This document shows positions 1-10,116 of a stretch of 64,000 nt of DNA, one piece after another. Within the stretch, counting starts at the first letter, position 1; every line of letters begins with the position of its first letter. Source of the DNA: Aquarana catesbeiana (Eukaryota > Chordata > Amphibia > Anura > Ranidae). The stretch spans positions 123,838,375-123,902,374 of the forward strand of contig NC_133332.1 in NCBI RefSeq assembly GCF_042186555.1, given 5' to 3'. A program made the position numbers and the translations under genes. The notes beneath the pieces are model-generated. The model ran no database searches and was not told the DNA's origin. It saw only the letters and a list, made by a program, of their open reading frames with translations.

Positions 1-840
1 CTGGATGCATCAACTGTGACACTCCCTGTTGTGGGATTATAAAGAGTTAATGAAGGAGAACGGAGATGCTCCAAATACACTCAAGTTCTCACATCATTTT
101 GGAAACTTGCCATATTTTCTGGAATGTTCAAGTAGTATATAGTAAGACAATAACTATAAGGTGAATGCAATAAACAGCCACTTTGGAACCCTGCATTGCA
201 GTTTATGGTGTAACGCAGAGCTTAGAAACAGTTCTCAGTTTGTGGTTCTTATTCACATATTAAATATGAAGAGCCACTTTAAGAATATAATGGTATAGTA
301 CGCTTTAGTAAAGTACGCAGTGCAGTAGGTGTCAAATAATGAGCAACTATTGAGAGCTGCAGAAAACTAAAACTAAAACAGACCATACACAGTTATACTT
401 TTGTTCAACCATTTGTACGAAGCTCTGAAAAACTGTTAGTCAGATCATTCGATGACTCCACTAATTTCGTTTGGGGGCCCCAGATGAGCAGATTTGTCTA
501 AGCTGAACTCTGTGGATGCTAATGCAATCTGAAGCATTATGGGTTTCAGTTAAAGCTGAACTCCAGACAAAAAGGTATAATACATAAATGGGAGCTGCTT
601 TACCTGCCAAAGTATTTGTTACAGTTTACAGTTTGGTAACAGTTACAGTTCTCCTCCCTGCCCCTTCACTGTGAAATGACAGTGAAACAAGAATCAGCAG
701 ACTTATCTCTCTGTCAGTTTGATCTTGCCTCCTATAAGCATTCTTTTTGCAATTGACTGGCTCTTTGTGCTGCTTCTCCCCCCCCCCCCAGTTTGAGGTC
801 TGCTGTAAAAGGACTGCGAAAGGCTAACACCAAGTCAAGG
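1..840. other. No gene recognised
   Basis: Mixed-composition DNA with no long open frame, no recognisable repeat boundary and no RNA gene signature. The only simple feature is a C-run near 779-790. It is probably intergenic or intronic. Confidence 0.5.
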
Positions 841-844
841 TTAA

Positions 845-1262
845 AGTGGTTGAAATCCTAAAAAAATAAATAATTCTTCCTGTTCCTTTAAAGCATGAAT
901 AACAGCACAGTGCTTGTGCTCTGTAATTTGTCCCTTTCTATCAGCTAAAATACCTGGCTGATCCTGCCTGGTGCTGCCCTCCCCTGGCTGCTGAGCCATG
1001 ATACTGTGGTCAGTTTACGTGCCTCCATCATCCCGCTGCTCTCTTCTCTCCCTCTATATTAGCAGCAGGGGGGAGGGGCGGGAGAAGATCAGCAGAGACC
1101 AGCTGAAAGGCAGGGAGGGAGGGGGAGAGAAGAGAGCAGCGGGATGATGGAGGCACATAAACTGACCACAGTATCATGGCTCAGCAGCCAAAGGAGAGCA
1201 GCACCAGGCAGGATCTAACACAGGGTATTGTATGAACATAGCAAAGTGGCTTTACAATCACT
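845..1262. mobile_element. TTAA-flanked MITE with long internal inverted repeat
   Basis: The element is bounded by TTAA at 841-844 and 1263-1266. Its termini are imperfect inverted repeats: AGTGGTTGAAA on the left and TTTACAATCACT on the right. Inside, about 957-1055 and 1118-1215 form inverted arms of roughly 95 bp around a GA-rich loop. It has no coding capacity. TTAA target duplication is a property of Kolobok and piggyBac transposases; which one mobilised it cannot be told from this copy. Related copies occur at 9624, 39477, 42338, 52207 and elsewhere in the window. Confidence 0.75.
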
Positions 1263-1277
1263 TTAAGTACTTACACT

Positions 1278-1939
1278 CAGAGTCATAACTAGAACCCTCA
1301 GGGTCCCAGTGCAAGAAACCATGAAGGGCCCCCTGACAGGAGGGAGGAATGTGACAGGAGGGGGAAAGTATGACAGTAGGGGAGGCAGTATGACAGGAGG
1401 GGTAGTATTACAGGAGGGGGAGCAGTGTGACAGGAGGGGGGAGTATGACAGGGGGCAGTGTGATGGGGTGGCAGTGTGACAGGGGGGGCAGTGTGGCAGG
1501 AGGGGGGCAGTGTTACTTTGGGGGGCAGTGTGACAGGAGGTGGTCAAAGAATGCATTTGTAGACTCAGCCAGGAAGCATGACTTATCCAGCAGGAGCAGC
1601 CTGGAGGAGTGGGAGCTGAGAGGTGGACCACTGATCCCTTCTCAACTTAAGTGGATCAGGGAACCAGGCTGGATAGGAGGGGCAGCACGGTGGAGCGGCT
1701 TATAGAAGAACCAATGCCCTCCACTATTCTCCTAGCTCCTGCAGCCACTGAAAGCCTGCTTCTCCTCCTTTCCCACCCGCAGGCATTCAGCAGCTGCAGG
1801 AGCCAGGAGGATAATGGAGGGTATCAGTTCTTCTATAAGCCACTCTGCTGTGCTGCCCCTCCTATCCAAGAGTAGACATATCTGACAGGGATGCCACAGG
1901 GGGCCGTTCGCAATTTCGACCCTTATAGTTATGCCCCTG
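1278..1939. mobile_element. Non-autonomous hAT-like element with 8-bp TSD
   Basis: The 8-bp sequence CTTACACT flanks the element at 1270-1277 and 1940-1947. The termini CAGAGTCATAACTA and TAGTTATGCCCCTG are imperfect inverted repeats. An 8-bp duplication with CAG-type ends fits the hAT superfamily. The 5' third is a G-rich minisatellite (about 1320-1545). The 3' half holds a second inverted repeat, about 1670-1745 against 1793-1870. It has no transposase. Short frames over it, such as those near 1427-1875, are incidental. Confidence 0.75.
1320..1545 (+). repeat. G-rich minisatellite
   Basis: Irregular units of about 12-20 bp built on gacaggaggggg and cagtgtgacagg. It sits inside the hAT-like element and probably expanded after or during its spread. 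The G-runs could form quadruplexes. Confidence 0.75.
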
Positions 1940-2159
1940 CTTACACTGCTTGCATATAAAAAAAACTGCTGTCAGTCACTGCCTTATCTGCTCTGCCCCA
2001 CCAGCATTCAGTGGAGCGCTGGGCTGTGGAGGGGGCAGGAGTGTCTGGCTCAGTCTCCCAGCAATGCGCTGGGGGGTGAGCCAGCTGGCGGTCCACTGTA
2101 AAGTTGGGATCAATCTGCCTGGACTGGCTGAGTGATGGCAGCTGACTTTAGCCTGTTGT

Positions 2160-2960
2160 TGGTTGAAAATGAGTCACAGGAGTGCAGAACTAACTGAACT
2201 CCTGTAATCCATAAGAGAAGTAGGACCAAAATAGCTTTGGAAATAATTCTCCTTTAATTCATTTTGACACCAAGACACACTGAGATTGTACACTGAGCTG
2301 CACATGCACACCTCTACAAACTAAATATGTTTGCTAGCAAGCAGGTAAGAAGCTTTTATTGCAGACGAGGCAATAAAAAGCCTTCTGACTGACATTTTAT
2401 TTTCTGATGTCTCAAATTTGAGACAGAGAAAGGGACTGAGGACATAGATGCATCAGTCCCTTTCTCTGCAGCCCCAGCTGTCCTGGACAGTGAATGAATG
2501 GGAACTGCTCTGTGCTGAGCAGCTTCCTGTTCATTCACAAACTGAAGCATAATAAACACAGTCTACTATGGTTCAGTGATGAATGGACACAGGAGTGACC
2601 GGTACCTGAAAAATCCCCCAGTGTGTCCGTAGCAGACGACGGGAGAGGAGAGGAAGGAAGATGGCAGTGCTGCAGGTTAAGGGGGGCACACAGGAGGGCC
2701 CATCAGCAGGTGGAAGTGCAGGTGCTAAAACCAAACTGCTTGCAGCACAGTCGGAGGGAGAAAGAGGAGTAGATGCCAGTAGCACTTTAGGGGGATCCAC
2801 AAGAGTCTCAATTGTAATCAATAAGGCAGTAGAGCCAGCTCTCCTGTTTGTCAGATGCCTGGACCCCCTTTTGAACTGATCGGGCCAGGGCCCAGTACAG
2901 GAGGGCTTGCTGTACTGCCTTATCAGTGGCCCTGCTTACAGGGTGTTATCCAGTATGACA
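2160..2960. repeat. Unclassified interspersed repeat with hairpin
   Basis: No gene recognised. A short hairpin at 2421-2468 pairs agagaaagggactga with tcagtccctttctct. Composition and layout resemble the internal parts of the palindromic MITEs elsewhere in the window, but no clear termini or target duplication were found, so the limits are approximate. Confidence 0.35.
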
Positions 2961-3312
2961 GTCACAGCTGGAAATTCATCTCTTCTAACTACTGAATACA
3001 TGTAATTTTAGTAAACAGTAAGTGTACATCTAGTAGGTTTCTCTGCATTTCCAATGGGACACTTGCCTTCTATCCTCCAAGTCTGGATTTCTTATGAACC
3101 TCTTTACTTTATAAAATTGTGCTATGAAAACGTTGTAAACAGCAGTAGTCTCATTCAAATCTTTTTCCATTCCCCTCTTTAAGGGTAAAGCAAAGGGAAA
3201 TCTGTGTACTTCTGAATATACAATCAGTAAGTACACTCTATGGAAATTGTGACTTTTTCAACATATTTGAACAACAAATGTTAAAGCTTCTTTTGTTGTC
3301 TACAGAATATAT

Positions 3313-3640
3313 TAGACTACTTTCACACTGGGGCGGGCATCGGCTGTAAGGCGGCGCTTTTTATAGCGCCGCTTTACGGTCGTTTTAGCGGCGCTATTCG
3401 GCCGCTAGCAGGGCAGTTTTAACCCCCGCTAGCGGACGAAAAAGGGTTAAATCTGCCCGCAAAGCGCCGCTGCAGCGGTGGTTTGGCGGCGCTGCCCCAT
3501 TGTTTTCAATGGGCAAGGACACTTTAGGAGTGGGCTTTCACACTGGAGAGACAGGAAAGGCTCTTTACAGGCGCTATGCAGGCACTATTTTTAGTGCTGT
3601 AGCACCTGTAAAGTGCCTCAGTGTGAAAGTAGCCTTACAG
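3313..3640. mobile_element. GC-rich palindromic MITE
   Basis: The ends are inverted: ACTACTTTCACACTGGGGC on the left and GCCTCAGTGTGAAAGTAGCC on the right. The interior is built of GGCGGCGCT and GCTAGCGG-type palindromes and is far more GC-rich than its surroundings. It has no coding capacity. The copy at 19970-20312 shares the CTTTCACACTGGGGC-type ends. The transposase family is unknown. Confidence 0.65.
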
Positions 3641-4553
3641 AAGGTAATATGCTTGAGTAAAAGCACAAGGAAACTTTACTTTTCATTAATCTATTCAACA
3701 AAAATATCAATAGATGTGTACTGGGAAACAAGTAAATACACTCTGTGCAAACAGATATTGGCAAAAATGTTTTCTTGTAGGCATTTTGCATAACTGTCCC
3801 CCAGTCTCTGACATCAACTATTACAAGTTGTAACTTTTTTCATTTGCAAGATGTTTGTGGGTTCTCTTGCATAAACTGCCCACACATTTCAATGAGATTC
3901 CAATTAGTGCTAGGTCAATTCATAACCCTGCATTTATTCTTTATGAACAATTCAGTCAGTGGACTTGCTAGTGTGCTGTGAATCAATATCATGTTGACAG
4001 ATCAGAATCCTGTTTAAACACTTGACCTCCAAAAGGTTTTAACCCCTTCATGACCAGGCCACTTTTTGCCAGTACTACTTTAAATGGCAATTGCGTCGTC
4101 ATGCAACACTGTATGCAAATTAAATTTATATAATTCTTTTTCACACAAATAGAGCTTTCTTTTGGTGGTATTTTTTGCTATAAACATGAAAAAAGACCAA
4201 ACATTTTGAAAAAAAAAAACAATATTTTCTACTTTCATATCCAATAAAATCAAATTTCTTTAAAATTTAGGCCATAGTCTGAGGATGGTGCCAGCATGTT
4301 AAAAGCAAATAAATAAATCATTTTTTTATTCCCTTTTTCAAAAAAATTTTAACATTTAATTTTCTTTTTAAAATGTTTTAACTTTTTAACATTTCTTTAA
4401 CATGCTTTTATCAGAGTAGTTCAGTGTCAGGTTTTTTTTTTTTTACATTTTGATTGCTGTTGCAATGAAGATCACTGTAACAGCAATAGTTGTGATTTAC
4501 TAAAACTGGAGCACTCCGAATCTGGTGCTGTGCATGGTAACCAATCAGTTTCT

Positions 4554-5138
4554 ATGAATTAATTTAAAAACAGAACAGAAAATTTGGGACTTTAAATGAG
4601 GTTAGATAGGGGGCGTTCAACTCCCCTCCTCCATCCCGGTTCAATATATATACCAAAGAAAAAGGAGCAAAGGGCGGGACTTTAAATGAGGACACATGGG
4701 GGCAGGTACAAAAGTCAAGTATAAAACAGGTTTTATTATATTCAAAATTGTCATATATTCACATGATTTCAAATGTACATAGCTACTATTCTTACTCTAT
4801 GTTTCATCAAAGTATACATTCCAACAAGGACTTATAATTACATTACATGAACAGTTTAATAACTAAAATCTTGCACATTAAAGTGTCAAATAGACAGGTT
4901 ACAAAAAAGAAAACAATGAGTGGAAATGGAACGTTCATATATAATTGTTGGTGAGGTACGCCTATAGGTAGATGAAAGCTCTACGCGTTTCGGGGCTTAA
5001 TCGCCACTCTTCAGGAGCAAAAACCAAGGGTAACCTGCGAAAACAGTCGTATTTAAAGGGAGAAAAATGCTTTGGGAGAAAATAGTGGATAAATGTGGAG
5101 TGTGTTCCCCACATAGTACACCTAACCCATCAAACTTA
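4554..5138 (+). repeat. Direct repeat A (pseudo-LTR-like)
   Basis: It starts atgaattaat and ends catcaaactta. It is nearly identical to repeat B at 6201-6811 but lacks two short stretches present there: about 18 bp after aaaatcttg and about 9 bp before aaaacagtcg. Confidence 0.85.
4978..5018 (-). ncRNA. Hammerhead-ribozyme-like motif (repeat A)
   Basis: Read on the minus strand: stem I strand GCTC, core CTGAAGA (fits CUGANGA), stem II GGC/GCC with loop, GAAA, the four-base stem III CGCG, TA at the expected cleavage position, then GAGC, which pairs with the first GCTC. All core elements of a minimal type I hammerhead are in order. The very short stem III is typical of those in Penelope-like retroelements, which are thought to act as dimers. 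Recognition is by eye; cleavage is not shown. Confidence 0.6.
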
Positions 5139-6200
5139 CATGCATATACTTGCGCACAGGTAGCGGGGCCCCGCAAGTCAGGTCGGCCAATGATGTCACG
5201 CTCCGGAGCTGAGGGGGCCCCCTGGGGCGGAACACCACCAACCCAAGCACCACCCCAGATGGGTCACAGAGAGAAAGCCTGGTGATGATTGGTGAGATGA
5301 AGAAAAATATAAAATAGACGGGGCAGTGGTCCCGAGAGAAATGGAGAGCCTGTGAAAAATAAGTGACATATATATTAAACTGATAGGCGACGTGTAAAAT
5401 AAATGATGAGTGGAAACGAAGTGAAGGGAAGGGGAAAAGTGGAGGCAAAGGGAAAAGGAAAGGTGAAAACAAACAGAGAAGGGAGAGGTTGAGGTAGAAA
5501 GTGAGGGAGGAAAGTAGTAATGGGGGTGGCAAAGAGAAACTTTACCTGCTGCAAAGTGAGTAGGGATGAATTGCCAAGGTGCATGAAAGTGCCAGGGAGG
5601 AGGTGACCAGGAGAAAACCAGAGTGGGGGACCCGAGCCCGGGGGAGGTCCAGGAGGGACACGCCGCCACAAAAGGGCCCCCAACGTCATGCTCCAACGGG
5701 AGATGAGGGCGAGGAAGGCGCGATGGCGGAGACGGCCAGACACACCAAGCCACTTCACCAGCAGCGTCCCAACAAGCCCCTCCGACCGCTGGAGATGGAA
5801 AGCTCACCGGCCTGGCCTTAAACACTCCACGAGGATGCCAGGCCGCCAGCACTAATGGCATGACGTCAACGCGCAGTGGGGGAAACCCCTCCCCCCGCGT
5901 CACATCGAGGGGGCGGGGAAACCCCCAGTGCGCGTCGCAGCTCCGGAACGTGAAACAAGGCACAACCAAACCAGACGACGGCCCGACTGACCAGGCACAA
6001 ATACAGCGTGCAAAGCTTGACCAAAGACAATGGGAAGATGCGGCATCGAATTATTGAATTTGGGGGTAAATTTGCAAAGGATCAACTGGATAAATGGGGG
6101 GCTGAGGAGAAAAGAATCAAAATTAAAAAAAAAAATAAAAAATAAAAAAACATGATAATTCTTGTTAGTGCCAACCGTGTGCCTCCATCCCTAATTGATT

Positions 6201-6811
6201 ATGAATTAATTTAAAAACAGAACAGAAAATTTGGGACTTTAAATGAGGTTAGATAGGGGGTGTTCAACTCCCCTCCTCCATCCCGGTTCAATATATATAT
6301 ACCAAAGAAAAAGGAGCAAAGGGCGGGACTTTAAATGAGGACACACGGGGGCAGGTACAAAAGTCAAGTATAAAACAGGTTTTATTATATTCAAAATTGT
6401 CATATATTCACATGATTTCAAATGTACATAGCTACTATTCTTACTCTATGTTTCATCAAAGTATACATTCCAACAAGGACTTATAATTACATTACATGAA
6501 CAGTTTAATAACTAAAATCTTGAGTAGAGGATATATGACACATTAAAGTGTCAAATAGACAGGTTACAAAAAAGAAAACATATGAGTGGAAATGGTACGT
6601 TCATATATAATTGTTGGTGAGGTACGCCTATAGGTAGATGAAAGCTCTATGCGTTTCGGGGCTTAATCGCCACTCTTCAGGAGCAAAAACCAAGGGTAAC
6701 CTGGGAATATGGAAAACAGTCGTATTTAAAGGGAGAAAAATGCTTTGGGAGAAAATAGTGGATAAATGTGGAGTGTGTTCCCCACATAGTACACCTAACC
6801 CATCAAACTTA
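6201..6811 (+). repeat. Direct repeat B (pseudo-LTR-like)
   Basis: Second copy of repeat A. It is joined directly at 6811/6812 to a reverse-complement fragment (6812-6936) of the repeat's own 5' part, giving the array a fold-back end. Confidence 0.85.
6644..6684 (-). ncRNA. Hammerhead-ribozyme-like motif (repeat B, mutated stem III)
   Basis: Same layout as the motif in repeat A, with GCTC/GAGC stem I, CTGAAGA and GAAA intact. The stem III tetramer reads CGCA instead of CGCG, which should weaken the fold. Confidence 0.5.
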
Positions 6812-7436
6812 TCATGTGAATATATGACAATTTTGAATATAATAAAACCTGTTTTATACTTGACTTATGTACCTGCCCCCCGTGTGTCCTCATTTAAAGT
6901 CCCGCCCTTTGCTCCTTTTTCTTTGGTATATATATTCAATCAGTTTCTAACTTCAGCTTGTTCAATTAAGCTTTAACAATAAAACCTGGAAGCTGATTGG
7001 TTTCTATGCAGAGCTGCACTATATTATGCACTCTCAAGTTTTAGTAAATAACCCCCAATATTTAAACTGTCATGGATGGGTTACATTCATAACAGCTGTG
7101 ATTACTAGTGATCTCTGATTGTCTACAGCTAATTGCATTGTACAGAGTGCTGTGATTGGCCCAGGTGCATTATGATAGCTGTGGGCCAATCAAAACATCA
7201 TTCTATAGAAAACACATCTATTATGAATGAAATTCATTCATAACAGCTTTGTTGACATTGTGATCGTGGCTGGGTACAGGGATCCGAAATCATGCTGCTC
7301 GCCCCTCATCCATCCAGTCTGCCCATGCTGGTCGCTCACAGTAAATGTACTGTGGGCGGTCACGCAAGTGGTTAACTTAGGTTTTTGGACAGGATCTCAC
7401 ATTTTTATTAAACACACTTTGGTATGATGCAGAATT

Positions 7437-8964
7437 CATGATTATCTCAAGGAGTTCGATTTACTAGCCAACTGAGTGACCACCTCATTAAAAACAACCT
7501 TCTTGATCCCCTTCAATCTAGATTTCGCCCTCAACACTCCACAGAAACTGCTCTTTTAAATCTCACAAATGACCTACTAACTGCAAAAACCAACGGACAC
7601 TATTCTGTACTCCTAATTCTGGATCTTTCAGCTGCCTTTGACACGGTTGACCACCCCCTCCTCCTCAAAAAACTTTACTCCCTCGGTCTCTGTGACTGTG
7701 CTCTTCAGTGGCTCTCATCCTACCTATCCCAATGCACCTTCAGTGTCACTTACAATTCTACTTCCTCCACTCCTCTTCCCTTCTCTGTTGGGGTCCCCCA
7801 AGGTTCTGTTCTTGGACCTCTTTTATTTTCAATCTACACCTCTTCCCTGGGTCAGCTGATAGCCTCTCATGGCTTTCAATATAATTTCTATGCTGACGAC
7901 ACACAAATCTATCTCTCCACCCCTTAACTCACTCCATCAGTCTCCTCATGCATCACTAACTTACTAACCGACATATCTGTATGGATGTCACACCACTTCC
8001 TCAAACTCAACTTGTCCAAAACTGAGCTAATAATATTTCCTCCCCCACGTGCCTCTTCCCCTGACTTCTCTGTCAAGAGCAATGGCAAAACCATCCACCC
8101 GTCCCCACATGTCAGCATGCTAGGTGTTATCCTGGACTCTGAACTCTCCTTTCGGCCCCACATCCAATCACTTTCCAAAGCATGCCACCTCAACCTCCGC
8201 AACATCTCTAAACTACGTCCCTTTCTACGTCCCTGAAACCACAAAGCTCTTGATTCACTCCCTGGTTATCTCTCGCCTCGACTACTGCAACTCCCTCCTC
8301 ATTGGCTTACCTTTAAATAGATTATCCCCCCTTCAGTCCATCATAAATGCTGCTGCCAGACTCATCCACCTTACAAACCGCTCAGTGTCTGCTACCCCTC
8401 TCTGCCAATCCCTCCACTGGCTACCACTCACCCAACGAATTAAATTCAAAATACTAACAATAAGTTACAAAGCCATCCACAACTCTGCCCCCAGCTACAT
8501 CACTAGCCTAGTCTCAAAATACCAACCTAATAACCACCTTCGTTCCTCCCAAGACCTTCTGCTCTCTAGCTCCCTCATCACCTCCTCCCATATCTGCCTC
8601 CAGGACTTCTCCCGAGCCTCGCCCATCCTCTGGAATTCGCTACCCCAATCTGTCAGACTGTCTCCAAATTTATCCACCTTTAGGGGATCCCTGAAAACTT
8701 TCCTCTTCGGAGAAGCCTTTCCTCTTCGGAGAAGCCTTTCCTGCCTCCATCTAACAACTGCACTATTTTCTCCATTAGCTCATCCCCCACAGCTATTACC
8801 CTTTTGTATAACTTGACCCTCCCTCCTAGATTGTAAGCTCTAACGAGCAGGGCCCTCTGATTCCTCCTGTATTGAATTGTATTGTACTTGTATTGTCTGC
8901 CCTAATGTTGTAAAGCGCTGCATAAACTGTCGGCGCTATATAAATCCTGTATAATAATAATAAT
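7437..8964 (+). mobile_element. L2-type LINE, 5'-truncated
   Basis: A reverse-transcriptase-coding part is followed by the usual L2-like tail: ttgtaagctctaacgagcag, then gtaaagcgctgcataaactg, ggcgctatataaatcctgta and a taataataa microsatellite. The endonuclease and ORF1 are missing, as in most L2 copies. The same tail recurs at 34966, 41725 (minus), 48588 (minus) and 55046. Orientation is plus. Confidence 0.9.
7440..8816 (+). pseudogene. L2 reverse transcriptase pseudogene
   Basis: This is the C-terminal two-thirds of a non-LTR reverse transcriptase. In order it shows DLSAAFDTVDHPLL near 7622, GVPQGSVLGPLLF, the catalytic FYADDTQIYLS near 7886, LNLSKTELIIF, LGVILDSELSF, and then the C-terminal region SRLDYCNSLLIGLP, QSLHWLPLTQRIKFK and SYKAIHNSAPSYI. 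One reading frame runs through the catalytic YADD, is cut by a TAA stop at about 7924-7926, and continues to about 8234, where it shifts frame; it then stays open to 8816. An 18-bp tandem duplication sits at about 8701-8737. It is dead. Confidence 0.9.
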
Positions 8965-8965
8965 A

Positions 8966-9205
8966 CTAAAGGCAAATAGACTGTGCACTTTACAAAGTGC
9001 AGTTGCTCTAGAGCTTACTGAATTAGGTAAAGCTCTGATGACTTTCCTCATGCAATCATGTGCAAGCAAAAATGCAGTCTTTTTATTTTCCTTGCATGTG
9101 ATTGGGTGCTCTTTTAAAGTGAAGCTTCACCTCATTTACTAAGCTCTGGAGCAACTGCACTTGCAAAAGTACACAGTTTATTTGCCTTTAGTAAATCAAC
9201 CCCAA
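8966..9205. repeat. Palindromic ACTAAAGGCAAAT repeat
   Basis: Left actaaaggcaaatagactgt and right acagtttatttgcctttagt are inverted. The arms extend through aagtgcagttgctc and the ttgcatgtgattgg-type middle. It abuts the L2 tail. It is a member of the broad snap-back repeat group also seen at 40556-41395. Confidence 0.7.
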
Positions 9206-9619
9206 TGAGTGCAAGCTGCCCAGGGCCTAATACAGCTAGACAGCCCAAAACCATAACATTTTAACCATAATGCATCCAATTTGGTATGGGATTCTTGTCC
9301 TTAAATATTGTCTTTTATTTGCACTAAACAACTATACTGCTACTGTGGCCAAACAACTCCATATTTGAATTATCATGCAATTTCTTTTGGATTGTAGAAG
9401 CATGCACTTTGACAGCAGCTGTTGCAAGAGTTACCCGCAGATCCTGGTATAAAATCTGGAGGTTCTTGAAGACTTCTTTTAGCATCAAACCCTCAGCTCT
9501 TGAGCTGAGTTTGCTGGGTTAGTCAGTCCTGGACAATTATATATGGTGTGGAGTGTATTTACTTTTTCACATGTTTGTATATTGTGTAAAATAATTTGTA
9601 ACTTTGTGTCCTGTTACGA
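9206..9619. other. No gene recognised
   Basis: Nothing recognisable: no long frame and no repeat boundary beyond the neighbours on either side. Confidence 0.5.
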
Positions 9620-9623
9620 TTAA

Positions 9624-10112
9624 AGTGATTGTAAAAGCAGAAGTGCATTATCTTACTGCATTTTATGCAGTAAGATAAAAGGCCTTCTGTGTGAAGCAGC
9701 CCCCCTCAGCCCCTCTAATACTTACCTGAGCCCCATTTTGATTTAGCAATGTTGTAGGATTGTCTCGGCAGCCTGGAACTCCTCTCCTGATTGGCTGAGA
9801 CAACAGTGCGGTGCCATTGGCTCCCATTGCTGTCAATCAAAGTCAGTCAGCCAATGAGGGGAGAAATGGGGTGGAGCTGGGCTGTGGCTCCATGAATGAA
9901 GGGACACAGGGAGCTGTGGCTTGGCTAGGGTGCCCCCATAGCAAGCTGCTCGCTGTGGGGGCACGCAACAGGAGGGAGGAGCCAGGACAGCCTAAGAGGG
10001 ACCCGAGAAGAGTAGGATCCAGGCCTCTCTGTGCAAATCCTCTGCACAGAGGAGGTAAATATAACATGTTTGTTATTTTTAACCAAAAAAAACCTCAGAC
10101 TTTACAATCACT
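9624..10112. mobile_element. TTAA-flanked MITE, 489 bp
   Basis: TTAA occurs at 9620-9623 and 10113-10116. The termini AGTGATTGTAAA and TTTACAATCACT are a perfect 12-bp inverted repeat, the cleanest ends of this family in the window. It is non-coding. Overlapping frames at 9811-10116 and 9843-10067 are incidental. Confidence 0.85.
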
Positions 10113-10116
10113 TTAA

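Larger units (their letters stand above)
4554..6936. mobile_element. Composite element with direct repeats and an inverted terminal fragment (possible Penelope-like pseudo-LTR arrangement)
   Basis: A 12-bp duplication, caatcagtttct, flanks the element at 4542-4553 and 6937-6948. It consists of direct repeat A (4554-5138), a GC-richer middle (5139-6200), direct repeat B (6201-6811), and an inverted partial copy (6812-6936) matching about 4642-4766. Each direct repeat carries a hammerhead-like motif on the minus strand. Direct plus inverted pseudo-LTRs, variable-length target duplications and hammerheads are typical of Penelope-like elements, so that is the preferred inference; no PLE protein was found inside. 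The 257-codon minus-strand frame over 5196-5969 shows no recognisable domain. Confidence 0.6.
4494..7058. repeat. Palindromic GATTTACTAAAAC repeat, split by an insertion
   Basis: The two halves are 4494-4553 and 6949-7058. Joined, they resemble the repeats at 24238-24416 and 53318-53429: a GATTTACTAAAACTGG-type end, a middle with aagctgattggttt and rearranged reverse copies, and a TTTTAGTAAAT-type end. The split is at caatcagtttct, which is duplicated on both sides of the inserted composite element. Confidence 0.65.
4043..7371. mobile_element. TTAA-flanked element of the CCACTTGC-end family, interrupted by nested insertions
   Basis: TTAA sits at 4039-4042 and 7372-7375. The left end CCCCTTCATGACC and right end GGTCACGCAAGTGG are degenerate inverted termini of the same family as 62781-63785. 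The left part carries the agagctttcttttggtggt motif also seen near 26236 and, in reverse, near 58975 and 63630. Its own sequence is about 4043-4493 plus 7059-7371; everything between is later insertions. It is non-coding. Confidence 0.6.

Noticed and set aside
5196..5969. 257-codon minus-strand frame, the second longest in the window
   Set aside because: It lies in the GC-richer middle of a composite mobile element, overlaps other open frames in both directions, shows no recognisable domain and has a low-complexity Ser/Phe/Pro-rich translation.
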